Shown one piece after another: positions 1 through 6,623 of a DNA stretch of 9,323 nucleotides. The DNA comes from CAZGXM01 sp964529795. Its GTDB lineage: Bacteria > Bacillota > JADQBR01. The notes under the pieces were generated by a model, which was not told the DNA's origin, did no database searches, and was given only the letters and a program-made list of their open reading frames with translations. A program made the translations under genes and the position numbers. The stretch lies in the NCBI GenBank assembly GCA_964529795.1, contig CAZGXM010000080.1, positions 1-9,323 on the forward strand, written 5' to 3'. Positions within the stretch are counted from its first letter, which is position 1. Every line of letters starts with the position of its first letter.

Positions 1-62
1 CTCCGAACTGGAAATTTACGTCCAGATCGTCTGCTGCTCATAGTATACAAGGGGGAAGGGTC
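1..62 (+). other. possible 3' end of an upstream gene (unresolved)
   Basis: All three plus frames are open over part of this stretch. One frame ends with TAG at 41-43 (tail reading SELEIYVQIVCCS). Another ends with TGA at 64-66, giving an ATGA overlap with the activator start (tail reading ...RPDRLLLIVYKGEGS). Either could be the C-terminus of an upstream gene in the same operon, and the sequence alone does not decide between them. The third frame is open and in phase with the activator but is not protein-like. I see no convincing promoter here. Confidence 0.3.
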
Positions 63-2168
63 ATGAAGATAAAAAAATTGATTAGGCCGGCCCCGCTCTG
101 CCTGTTTCCCAGACAAGATTTGCACACAGCTTACAAATTAATGAAAGAAAAAGATTTAGTTATGGCACCGGTTGTAGTCCAGGAAAAGTTCAAGGGCGTG
201 CTGATGCTAGGTTCAAGAAGTACTGCTATAAATTTAACAGTGGCCGATGTAATGGTGGTGGATGTTCCAGTGGTCTACGTGGATGATCTGGACGACGATT
301 TATTAGAGTTTCAGGCATTCCCGGGTGTTCCTGTGGTTGATAAGGCTAAACATTTGCACGGGATCATTTGGCTTGGTGACATGTTTGCAATGTTAAAACA
401 AGAAAGGCAAAAACAAGAGACGTGGTTACAAAAGATAATAAATTCAGTTCACAACGGCATTGTTGCCATTGACAATACCGGTCATATTACCTTGTGCAAT
501 GCGGCTGCAATGAGAATGTTCGATTTGACTGATAACATAGAAGGAAGGTTCATCTTTGACATATTCGAAGGTTCATCTTTGCTGGAAGTTTTGAAACAGC
601 AGCGGCCCAATTTTGGGGGGAAATACCAGGTTGGTGACAAATGTATTATTGGTAATAGAACTCCGGTGAAGCATAATGGCAAAACAATCGGCGCTGTATC
701 GGTATTTCAAGATATTTCAGAGGTAGAGGCGATTTCAAGCCGTTTGGAAAATGTGCGGCGAATCAACAGTGAACTGAACGCAATCATTGAGTCTTCCCAT
801 GATGGTATTGTTATTACCGATAACAAGGGAGTGATAATGCGGGTAAATAAAGCCGTGGAAGGGATGCTTGATCTTGCCGGCGATTATTTTATTGGCAAAT
901 CAGCCCAGGAGTTGGAGAGAAAAGGTATCATCAACTGTTCTGCTATTTCCGAGGTAATAGCTACCGGTAAACCGGTAACCGTAAACCAGACAACAATCAA
1001 CGGCAAGGAAATTATTACTACTGCCACACCTGTTTTTGATGAGCATGATAACCTCAACAGTGTTGTTGCCAATATTAAAGATGTTACGGAATTAAACGAG
1101 CTGAGGTTTAAACTGGAGAAATCACAAACTTCCGTTGCGGTTAACGGTCAGCATTCTGCGCTAAAAGCGCAAATGCAGGACTGTGGTATTGTGGCTGAAA
1201 GTGAAAAAATGCTGAAAGTGATTGATACCGCCCTGAAGTTTGCCGAGGTAGATGCTACGGTGTTCATTCTAGGAGAATCCGGTGTGGGTAAAGAGTTGAT
1301 TGCTCATTTGATTTATAAAAACAGTGTCCGCTATAACAGGCGGTTTATCAGGGTCAACTGCGGGGCAATTCCCGGAGATTTAATGGAATCCGAGTTTTTT
1401 GGTTATGAAGGCGGTGCTTTTACGGGGGCAAAAGGGGAAGGTAAGCCGGGATATTTTGAATTGGCCAATCAGGGGACGCTGTTTTTGGATGAGATTGCTG
1501 AACTGCCCTTTGAATTACAGGTCAAGCTGCTCAGAGCTATTCAAGAAAGAGAAATTATGCGTGTGGGCGGCACCAAGCCAATCAAAGTGGATGTTCGCAT
1601 CATAGCGGCAACTAACCGGGATATGGAGGAAATGGTCAGGCAGGGTTCTTTCCGTGAGGACCTGTATTACCGTTTAAATGTCCTGCCAATCGTAATTCCT
1701 CCTTTGAGAAGTCGTCCCGATGATATTTCGGCCTTATTGACAGCATTTTTGGACAAGTTCTGCCAGAAACATAAGACCGGCAAGTTGGTGTCCGGTGAAA
1801 CTTTGGATATTTTAGTCCAGTACAGCTGGCCGGGAAACGTGCGGGAACTGGAAAACCTGGTGGAGAGGCTTGTGATAACTGCGGAAGGAGAGGTTATCCT
1901 GCCTGACGATTTGCCCGAACGAATCATCAATCAGGTGGAACAGCAACCCGCCAACGGGTTAACGGCGGTTGCCAAACAGGGAAAAGAACCGATTCAACCT
2001 CTCAAGGATGCAGTGGAACAGGTTGAAAAGGACTTGATCATCCGTGCAATTCAAATGTACGGCAGTACTTATAAAGCTGCTAAAATTCTTGGCGTAAGCC
2101 AGTCCACCATTGCTCGGAAAGCGAAAAAGTATTACCGGGAACTTGAGCGCAGGTCATTAGAAGAGTAA
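63..2168 (+). CDS. sigma-54-dependent activator (CBS pair - PAS - PAS - AAA+ - HTH)
   Basis: This is a 701-residue bacterial enhancer-binding protein that would activate RNA polymerase-sigma54 in the cytoplasm. Residues 1-50 and 59-110 look like a degenerate CBS (Bateman) pair. PAS domains follow at about 121-225 and 235-345. The AAA+ domain spans about 374-610, with Walker A GESGVGKE (404-411), the sigma54-contacting GAFTGA loop (451-456), Walker B LFLDE (473-477), sensor I ATNRD (516-520), the arginine-finger region FREDLYYRLN (530-539) and WPGNVREL (589-596). The C-terminal helix-turn-helix (about 655-693, with LGVSQSTIARKAKKY) is of the TyrR/Fis type. There is no receiver domain, so ligand or redox sensing through CBS/PAS is inferred rather than phosphorylation. 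The ATG at 63 follows the purine-rich GGGGGAAGGG, and the CBS homology starts at once. The stop lies inside the ribosome binding site of the fused hydantoinase gene 12 nt downstream, which suggests that it controls this cluster. The family assignment is firm; the effector is unknown. Confidence 0.95.
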   Translation: MKIKKLIRPAPLCLFPRQDLHTAYKLMKEKDLVMAPVVVQEKFKGVLMLGSRSTAINLTVADVMVVDVPVVYVDDLDDDLLEFQAFPGVPVVDKAKHLHGIIWLGDMFAMLKQERQKQETWLQKIINSVHNGIVAIDNTGHITLCNAAAMRMFDLTDNIEGRFIFDIFEGSSLLEVLKQQRPNFGGKYQVGDKCIIGNRTPVKHNGKTIGAVSVFQDISEVEAISSRLENVRRINSELNAIIESSHDGIVITDNKGVIMRVNKAVEGMLDLAGDYFIGKSAQELERKGIINCSAISEVIATGKPVTVNQTTINGKEIITTATPVFDEHDNLNSVVANIKDVTELNELRFKLEKSQTSVAVNGQHSALKAQMQDCGIVAESEKMLKVIDTALKFAEVDATVFILGESGVGKELIAHLIYKNSVRYNRRFIRVNCGAIPGDLMESEFFGYEGGAFTGAKGEGKPGYFELANQGTLFLDEIAELPFELQVKLLRAIQEREIMRVGGTKPIKVDVRIIAATNRDMEEMVRQGSFREDLYYRLNVLPIVIPPLRSRPDDISALLTAFLDKFCQKHKTGKLVSGETLDILVQYSWPGNVRELENLVERLVITAEGEVILPDDLPERIINQVEQQPANGLTAVAKQGKEPIQPLKDAVEQVEKDLIIRAIQMYGSTYKAAKILGVSQSTIARKAKKYYRELERRSLEE

Positions 2169-2174
2169 GGAGGT
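2166..2174 (+). promoter_or_regulatory. ribosome binding site of the fused hydantoinase gene, overlapping the activator stop
   Basis: TAAGGAGGT is a near-perfect anti-16S match placed 6 nt before the ATG at 2181. Its first three bases are the stop codon of the activator gene, so translation of the two genes is probably coupled on one mRNA. Confidence 0.85.
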
Positions 2175-2180
2175 TAGACC

Positions 2181-5100
2181 ATGGGAATCAGGGTTGGGAT
2201 TGACATCGGTGGTACCTTTACTGACCTGGTGGCAATAACGGAGCAGACTGGAGAAATGATCACCGTCAAAACTTCTACCACTCCCCAGGACCCTTCCATA
2301 GGTGTTCTCAATGCACTGAAAAAATCTGGCGTTGACCCGGGAAGGATACAATATATTGTCCATGGCAGTACCCTGGGACTGAACTCACTGGTAGAACAGA
2401 AGAGTGATCCGGTAGGGTTAATCTGTACAAAAGGTTTTCGTGATAGCCTGGAAATCAGGCGGGTTTGGCGTGAAAAACTCTTTGATTTAAACTGGGAAAG
2501 GCCGAATGCGTTGATTTCCAGAAAGTTTCGGCGGGGGGTCACTGAAAGGGTTGACTGGCAGGGAGAAATAATTACCCCGTTGGACGAAGAGGAAGTACGC
2601 CGGGAAGTGGCGTTTCTTCGCGACCAGGGAGTGATTTCTTACGCGGTAAGTTTGTTGTTTTCCTTTGTAAACCCAATTCATGAACAGAGAATTGGCGAAA
2701 TAATTAAAGAAATGCATCCGGAAGCCTATGTATCCCTGTCATCAGAAGTGCTGCCGGAAATCCGTGAATACGAACGGACCAGTACCACTGTACTAAATGC
2801 CATCCTCAAACCCATCATGTTTGATTATATAACCAACCTGCAGGAGAAATTAAAGGCGTTCGGTGTAACGACTCCCCTGTTGGTGCTCAAAACCAATGGC
2901 GGTGTTATCAGTCTCAAGACAGGGTTGGACAAACCTGTGGAAGTTTTTGCTTCTGGCCCCACCGGGGGGCTGATGGGGGCCTTGCATCTGGGGAAACAGC
3001 TGCAGTCGCCAAACTTGATCACTCTGGATATGGGCGGTACCACCACTGATGTCGGAGTTATCTATGACTATAAACCTTTGTATACCACGGAAAAAGACAT
3101 TATGTGGAATATTCCCGTGAGGGGACCGATGCTGGATATTAAATCCATCGGCTCAGGCGGTGGTTCAATCAGTTGGATAGACCAGGGAGACTCGCTGCGG
3201 GTAGGTCCGCAAAGTGCAGGTGCTTATCCGGGGCCGGCTTGTTACGGTTTGGGCGGCAAGCAGGCAACAATCACTGATGCGCATCTGGTACTGGGCGACA
3301 TCAATCCCGACAAGTTTTTAGGGGGGACGATCCAGCTCAAACCTTTACTGGCAGAGGAAGTCTTGCGGAGATTGGGAAGCAGGCTGGAGAAGGATTTAAT
3401 TGAGACAGCCCACAGTGTGCACCAGGTTGCCATGAATGAAATGGCCCTCTTGATACGGGAAATGACAGTAAACCGCGGTTATGACCCGGTCGACTTTAAA
3501 CTGGTTTCATTTGGCGGCGCCGGTGCGCTATATGCGGCGGACTTGGCTGAAGAACTGGGGATTCCGGAAATCTATGTTCCCGCCAACGCCGGGGTTTTTT
3601 CCGCCTTTGGTAGTTTGTGTGCGGATGTGGTGCTGGACTACTTACAGACGTATTATATATCCGTCGATAAACTGGATTTTAGTAAAGTGAGCAGAATTTA
3701 TCAAGAGACGACCCGGCAGGCATTGAAGGAAATAAGCGGTTTTGGCAAAGAGCAGAGCTGTCGGAAGGAATACTTTTTCGACCTCCGCTATGTAGGAGAA
3801 ACTTTTGAAATCACAGTTCCGGTGGATTATCAGCACTGGTTGACGTTCCGTGATTTAAATAAGGCCATTAACCGCTTCCACCAGGAACACAAGCGACTGT
3901 ACGGCTTCAACCGGCCGGATGAACCGGTGGAACTGGTAAATTTAAGACTGAGACTTACTATTCCCCAGCCGAAACCTGATTTTTCCAACATTGGCAAAGG
4001 TGGTTCTCTCAAGGATGCATTGAAAGGACACAGGCAGGTTTATTTTCGCAGCGCCTTCGACTATGTGTCCACTCCTGTCTATCAAAGAGACATGTTAAGT
4101 GAAGGAATGGAAATTGAGGGGCCGGCCATAATTGAAGAAAACGATTCCACCATTGTTATCCAACCCCATCACAGGTGTAAAATAGATTTATGGGGCAACA
4201 TCGTCATTTATGTCCGGTCGCCAAACTGCCAGGCAGCAGTGGAAACGGCAACGGCACAGGAGGACCTTACCGCTAAATTGTTACAAATGCAAGAGACTGC
4301 CTATATCAGGCCCGTCGCCCGGGAAATATTGGGAAATGAGTTTCAGTCAATCTGCCGGGAAATGGGCAACACCATGATACGTACGGCATATTCGCCAATA
4401 TTTGTTGACGGAATGGATTTTGCGTGCGGTATTTTAGACAGCCAGGGAGAACTGGTTTCCAGTGTCATTTACTGTCCCGTGCACATAGCTTCCATGTCAT
4501 TGGTGCCTGCCAGTGTCTTATTGGAAGTGGGCTTAAATAACTTGCAGCCGGGCGATGTATTGTTGACCAATGACCCGTTCAGGGGCGGGACACACATCAC
4601 GGATTTTACCCTCATTAAGCCGATTTTTTACGAAGGTAAGCTGGTGGCATTTGCCACCAACAGGGCACATCACCTTGATGTAGGTGGAAAAGCTGCGGGT
4701 GGTTTTCCGGGAGATGCTACGGAAATTTTCCAGGAAGGAATTCGCATACCACCTGTTAAATGGTTCCGCGGTGGTGTGGAAAATACTGATATTTTCAACA
4801 CTTTGCTGGCAAATGTTCGTTTACCCTGGGTGCAGATTGGTGATTTCCGTGCCCAGTTGGCCTCGGTGCTGACAGCGGAAAAGCGAATTATTCGTCTTTG
4901 TGAAAAATACGGGGTTGCCACTTTACAAGGGAATATGCGTACCTTAACCGAATATTCCGAAGCCTGGCTTCGCAAGGAAATTGCCGCCATTCCCGATGGT
5001 ACTTACAGTTATGAAGACTTTATCGATGATGATGGTATCAGTGACGAACCCAGGAAAATTAAAGCAAAAATTAACATCAGCGGCAGTGAAATGGTGGTGG

Positions 5101-6347
5101 ACTTTAGCGGCACCAGTCCCCAAATCCACGGCCCGTTAAATTCCAACTACGGGGTTACGGTGGCGTCGGTCTTTAACGCTTTATTGCAGGTTACAAATCC
5201 TGATATTCCCATTAACAACGGCATTTTTCGAGCAGTTAAAATTAATGCACCCCGGGGAAGCCTGGTGAACCCCAATTATCCTGCAGCCACTTTCGGGGCC
5301 AATACTGATACAAATATCAGAATTATCGATGTGGTAATGGGAGCGTTGGCCCCGGTACTTCCCCACAGAGTAATAGCGGCCACCTATGGTACCTGTAATA
5401 ACTTTACCGGCGGCGGTTATGATCCCATACGCAAGCAAACCTTTGCCTTTTACTTTTTTAATGAGGGAGGCTGGGGCGCGAGTCATGACAGGGACGGTAG
5501 AAATTCCACTTTCAGTCAAATTGGCAACTGTAAGGATTTGCCGGTGGAAGTGGTTGAAAGCAACTACCCGCTTCTCTATGAAAAGGTAGAATTGCGGCGG
5601 GATTCCGCCGGAGCCGGAGAATACCGGGGCGGTTTCGGCACCGTGCGTAAATTAAAGGTACTGGCCGATTATCTTGAGGTAAACGCCATTGGTGACAGGC
5701 ATGAACTGAAGCCCTATGGACTTTATGACGGTAATGTCGGTTGTTCAAACGACTTCCTGATTATAAAAGACGGCTCAGGTACGCCAATGAAATTTAACCA
5801 GGCTTTTGGGGTCAGGTCACCCTCTAAGTTCGCCAATGTCCAGTTGAAGAAAGGTGAGAGCTTTCTCATTATGGGGTCCGGCGGCGGTGGGTACGGAGAC
5901 CCGCTCAAACGAGATCCCCAAAAAGTGCTGCAGGATGTTGAAGATGAACTGGTTTCCATAGAAAAAGCAAAAAGTGATTATGGTGTGGTAATTAAAAAGG
6001 TCAACGGAATGAAATTGGTAGATTATGAAGCTTCTGCTGAATTGCGCGGTCGGTTGCAGTTAAAGGCCGGCAAAAATACGGTAAACAAGGTAATAGTGCT
6101 TGATGAGAAATCACTGGAATGGAGGAGGAAGAGCAGTAATGAGGAGGAGGCATTGCAAGACCCGGTCAGTGAGCGAATCAAATGGCTGAGGAAGAAGATT
6201 GCTTATGACTTTTGTGCCAAGCACTGTATTTACAAAGGCAGTTCAAGGCATTGCCCCTTGCATAATGAAGAGGCATTGAAATACTGGAGCCTGGACACGC
6301 TACAAATGTGGCTGTTCAAAAAATGTAGGTTGCCCTTTAAGATTTAA
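2181..6347 (+). CDS. fused HyuA-HyuB ATP-dependent hydantoinase/carboxylase-family protein with C-terminal Cys-containing extension
   Basis: This 1388-residue protein joins the two subunits of the hydantoinase/oxoprolinase superfamily. The HyuA half (1 to about 680) has the ASKHA ATPase motifs: phosphate-1 DIGGTFTD (8-15), phosphate-2 LDMGGTTTDVG (282-292) and the glycine-rich GSGGGS (324-329), followed by GPQSAGAYPGPACYG and FGGAGALYAADLA. A linker (about 680-710) leads to the HyuB half (about 711-1272), with NDPFRGGTHITD (797-808), HHLDVGG (830 to about 836), and GGGGYGDP (1234-1241) near the end of the usual fold. GGTHxxD and HxxDxGG are conserved family motifs; I infer that they bind a metal. 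The fusion order resembles 5-oxoprolinases, but stand-alone HyuA/HyuB relatives include acetone and acetophenone carboxylases, so the substrate is open. The last 115 residues or so are not part of the usual HyuB and contain C1345, C1349, C1358, H1361 and C1382. All core motifs are intact, so it should be active. It follows the activator by 12 nt. Confidence 0.92.
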   Translation: MGIRVGIDIGGTFTDLVAITEQTGEMITVKTSTTPQDPSIGVLNALKKSGVDPGRIQYIVHGSTLGLNSLVEQKSDPVGLICTKGFRDSLEIRRVWREKLFDLNWERPNALISRKFRRGVTERVDWQGEIITPLDEEEVRREVAFLRDQGVISYAVSLLFSFVNPIHEQRIGEIIKEMHPEAYVSLSSEVLPEIREYERTSTTVLNAILKPIMFDYITNLQEKLKAFGVTTPLLVLKTNGGVISLKTGLDKPVEVFASGPTGGLMGALHLGKQLQSPNLITLDMGGTTTDVGVIYDYKPLYTTEKDIMWNIPVRGPMLDIKSIGSGGGSISWIDQGDSLRVGPQSAGAYPGPACYGLGGKQATITDAHLVLGDINPDKFLGGTIQLKPLLAEEVLRRLGSRLEKDLIETAHSVHQVAMNEMALLIREMTVNRGYDPVDFKLVSFGGAGALYAADLAEELGIPEIYVPANAGVFSAFGSLCADVVLDYLQTYYISVDKLDFSKVSRIYQETTRQALKEISGFGKEQSCRKEYFFDLRYVGETFEITVPVDYQHWLTFRDLNKAINRFHQEHKRLYGFNRPDEPVELVNLRLRLTIPQPKPDFSNIGKGGSLKDALKGHRQVYFRSAFDYVSTPVYQRDMLSEGMEIEGPAIIEENDSTIVIQPHHRCKIDLWGNIVIYVRSPNCQAAVETATAQEDLTAKLLQMQETAYIRPVAREILGNEFQSICREMGNTMIRTAYSPIFVDGMDFACGILDSQGELVSSVIYCPVHIASMSLVPASVLLEVGLNNLQPGDVLLTNDPFRGGTHITDFTLIKPIFYEGKLVAFATNRAHHLDVGGKAAGGFPGDATEIFQEGIRIPPVKWFRGGVENTDIFNTLLANVRLPWVQIGDFRAQLASVLTAEKRIIRLCEKYGVATLQGNMRTLTEYSEAWLRKEIAAIPDGTYSYEDFIDDDGISDEPRKIKAKINISGSEMVVDFSGTSPQIHGPLNSNYGVTVASVFNALLQVTNPDIPINNGIFRAVKINAPRGSLVNPNYPAATFGANTDTNIRIIDVVMGALAPVLPHRVIAATYGTCNNFTGGGYDPIRKQTFAFYFFNEGGWGASHDRDGRNSTFSQIGNCKDLPVEVVESNYPLLYEKVELRRDSAGAGEYRGGFGTVRKLKVLADYLEVNAIGDRHELKPYGLYDGNVGCSNDFLIIKDGSGTPMKFNQAFGVRSPSKFANVQLKKGESFLIMGSGGGGYGDPLKRDPQKVLQDVEDELVSIEKAKSDYGVVIKKVNGMKLVDYEASAELRGRLQLKAGKNTVNKVIVLDEKSLEWRRKSSNEEEALQDPVSERIKWLRKKIAYDFCAKHCIYKGSSRHCPLHNEEALKYWSLDTLQMWLFKKCRLPFKI
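5997..6344 (+). other. C-terminal extension of the fused protein with a Cys/His cluster (possible metal-binding domain)
   Basis: Residues about 1273-1388 lie after the conserved HyuB ending (VEDELVSIEKAKSDYGVVI). They comprise a charged linker (about 1273-1325), then a segment with C1345-x3-C1349-x8-C1358-x2-H1361, then a WSLDTLQMW helix-like stretch and C1382. The spacing would suit zinc or an iron-sulfur cluster, but I recognise no named domain. Acetone carboxylase has a separate small subunit with Cys pairs; this tail does not have that CxCG...CPGC pattern, so any equivalence is only a hypothesis. Confidence 0.5.
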
Positions 6348-6382
6348 GTCAAAAATGGGTTAGTAAGTCAAAATCGGGTCAG
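6346..6382 (+). repeat. 18-bp imperfect direct repeat (two copies)
   Basis: AAGTCAAAAATGGGTTAG (6346-6363) and AAGTCAAAATCGGGTCAG (6365-6382) match at 15 of 18 positions with a 19-bp period. A further GGGTCA follows at 6399-6404. The first copy begins within the stop codon of the fused gene. The repeats could be activator-binding sites, about 130-165 bp upstream of the candidate -24 element, or a remnant of an insertion-sequence end, since IS21-type termini carry such repeats. Neither reading is proven. Confidence 0.6.
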
Positions 6383-6400
6383 GTTTTAAACTATTTGTGG

Positions 6401-6440
6401 GTCATCCGGTCTGTGCCGGGTGGCTTACTTTTTTTATTTC
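6401..6440 (+). terminator. intrinsic (rho-independent) terminator
   Basis: GTCATCCGG (6401-6409) pairs with CCGGGTGGC (6416-6424) over 9 bp, including two G-T wobbles, around the loop TCTGTG. A T-rich tract with seven consecutive T follows. It lies 54 nt after the stop of the fused gene and should end the activator-hyuAB transcript, leaving the second hyuA to its own promoter. Confidence 0.75.
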
Positions 6441-6509
6441 TACCATTCACCGATTCTAAAATACAGATAATCATGCAAATACAACCATTCGCCCTTTTTC
6501 CCCTAAAAA

Positions 6510-6525
6510 CGGTATTGCTTTTGCA
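6510..6525 (+). promoter_or_regulatory. candidate sigma-54 (-24/-12) promoter for the second hyuA operon
   Basis: CGGTAT-N5-TTGCA has the invariant GG (6511-6512) and GC (6523-6524) exactly 10 nt apart and a perfect TTGCA -12 box. The -24 box is only partly matched against TGGCAC. Transcription would start near 6536, a few bases before the AAAGGAGG at 6541. A sigma-54 activator two genes upstream and a terminator between the operons make the site plausible. The mismatched -24 box keeps it a candidate. Confidence 0.55.
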
Positions 6526-6554
6526 TTTAGTCAGGGTTGGAAAGGAGGTGGCCG

Positions 6555-6623
6555 GTGGATAGAATATCTCAAATTGCAATGAACCACATAGAAACCAGTG
6601 CAAGGAGGGTAAAAAGTGGGTAA
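6555..6623 (+). CDS. 22-codon small ORF / possible leader peptide overlapping the second hyuA
   Basis: A GTG start at 6555 lies 6 nt after AAAGGAGG (6541-6548), one of the best ribosome binding sites in the window. The frame reads VDRISQIAMN...ARRVKSG and stops with TAA at 6621-6623, overlapping the GTG start of the second hyuA by 8 nt. The product would be a short basic amphipathic peptide that I do not recognise. With the candidate sigma-54 start at about 6536 it would be the first thing translated on the transcript. It may be a coupling leader that delivers ribosomes to hyuA. It could also be a decayed gene start, or chance. Confidence 0.4.
   Translation: MDRISQIAMNHIETSARRVKSG
6602..6609 (+). 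promoter_or_regulatory. ribosome binding site of the second hyuA
   Basis: AAGGAGGG lies 6 nt before the GTG at 6616 and supports that start. The first codons read MGKYRVAVDVGG, placing the phosphate-1 motif at the expected distance from the N-terminus. The site lies inside the small ORF at 6555-6623, so ribosomes translating that ORF would pass over it. Confidence 0.8.

Noticed and set aside
1..50. TTTACG / TATACA as a promoter for the activator
   Set aside because: The spacing is about 23 bp and transcription would start in or after the ribosome binding site.
2174..2542. minus-strand open frames of 60-134 codons within the large genes
   Set aside because: They lie opposite strongly conserved coding sequence, lack ribosome binding sites and show no protein family features; they are shadows of the plus-strand genes.
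6139..6189. ATG at 6139 after a GGAGGAGG tract inside the 3' part of the fused gene
   Set aside because: The frame closes after 16 codons and is out of phase with the fused protein; the purine tract simply encodes the acidic linker.
6438..6471. GATAAT (6466-6471) as a sigma-70 -10 box
   Set aside because: No acceptable -35 element lies at 16-18 bp spacing, so it is weaker than the -24/-12 candidate.
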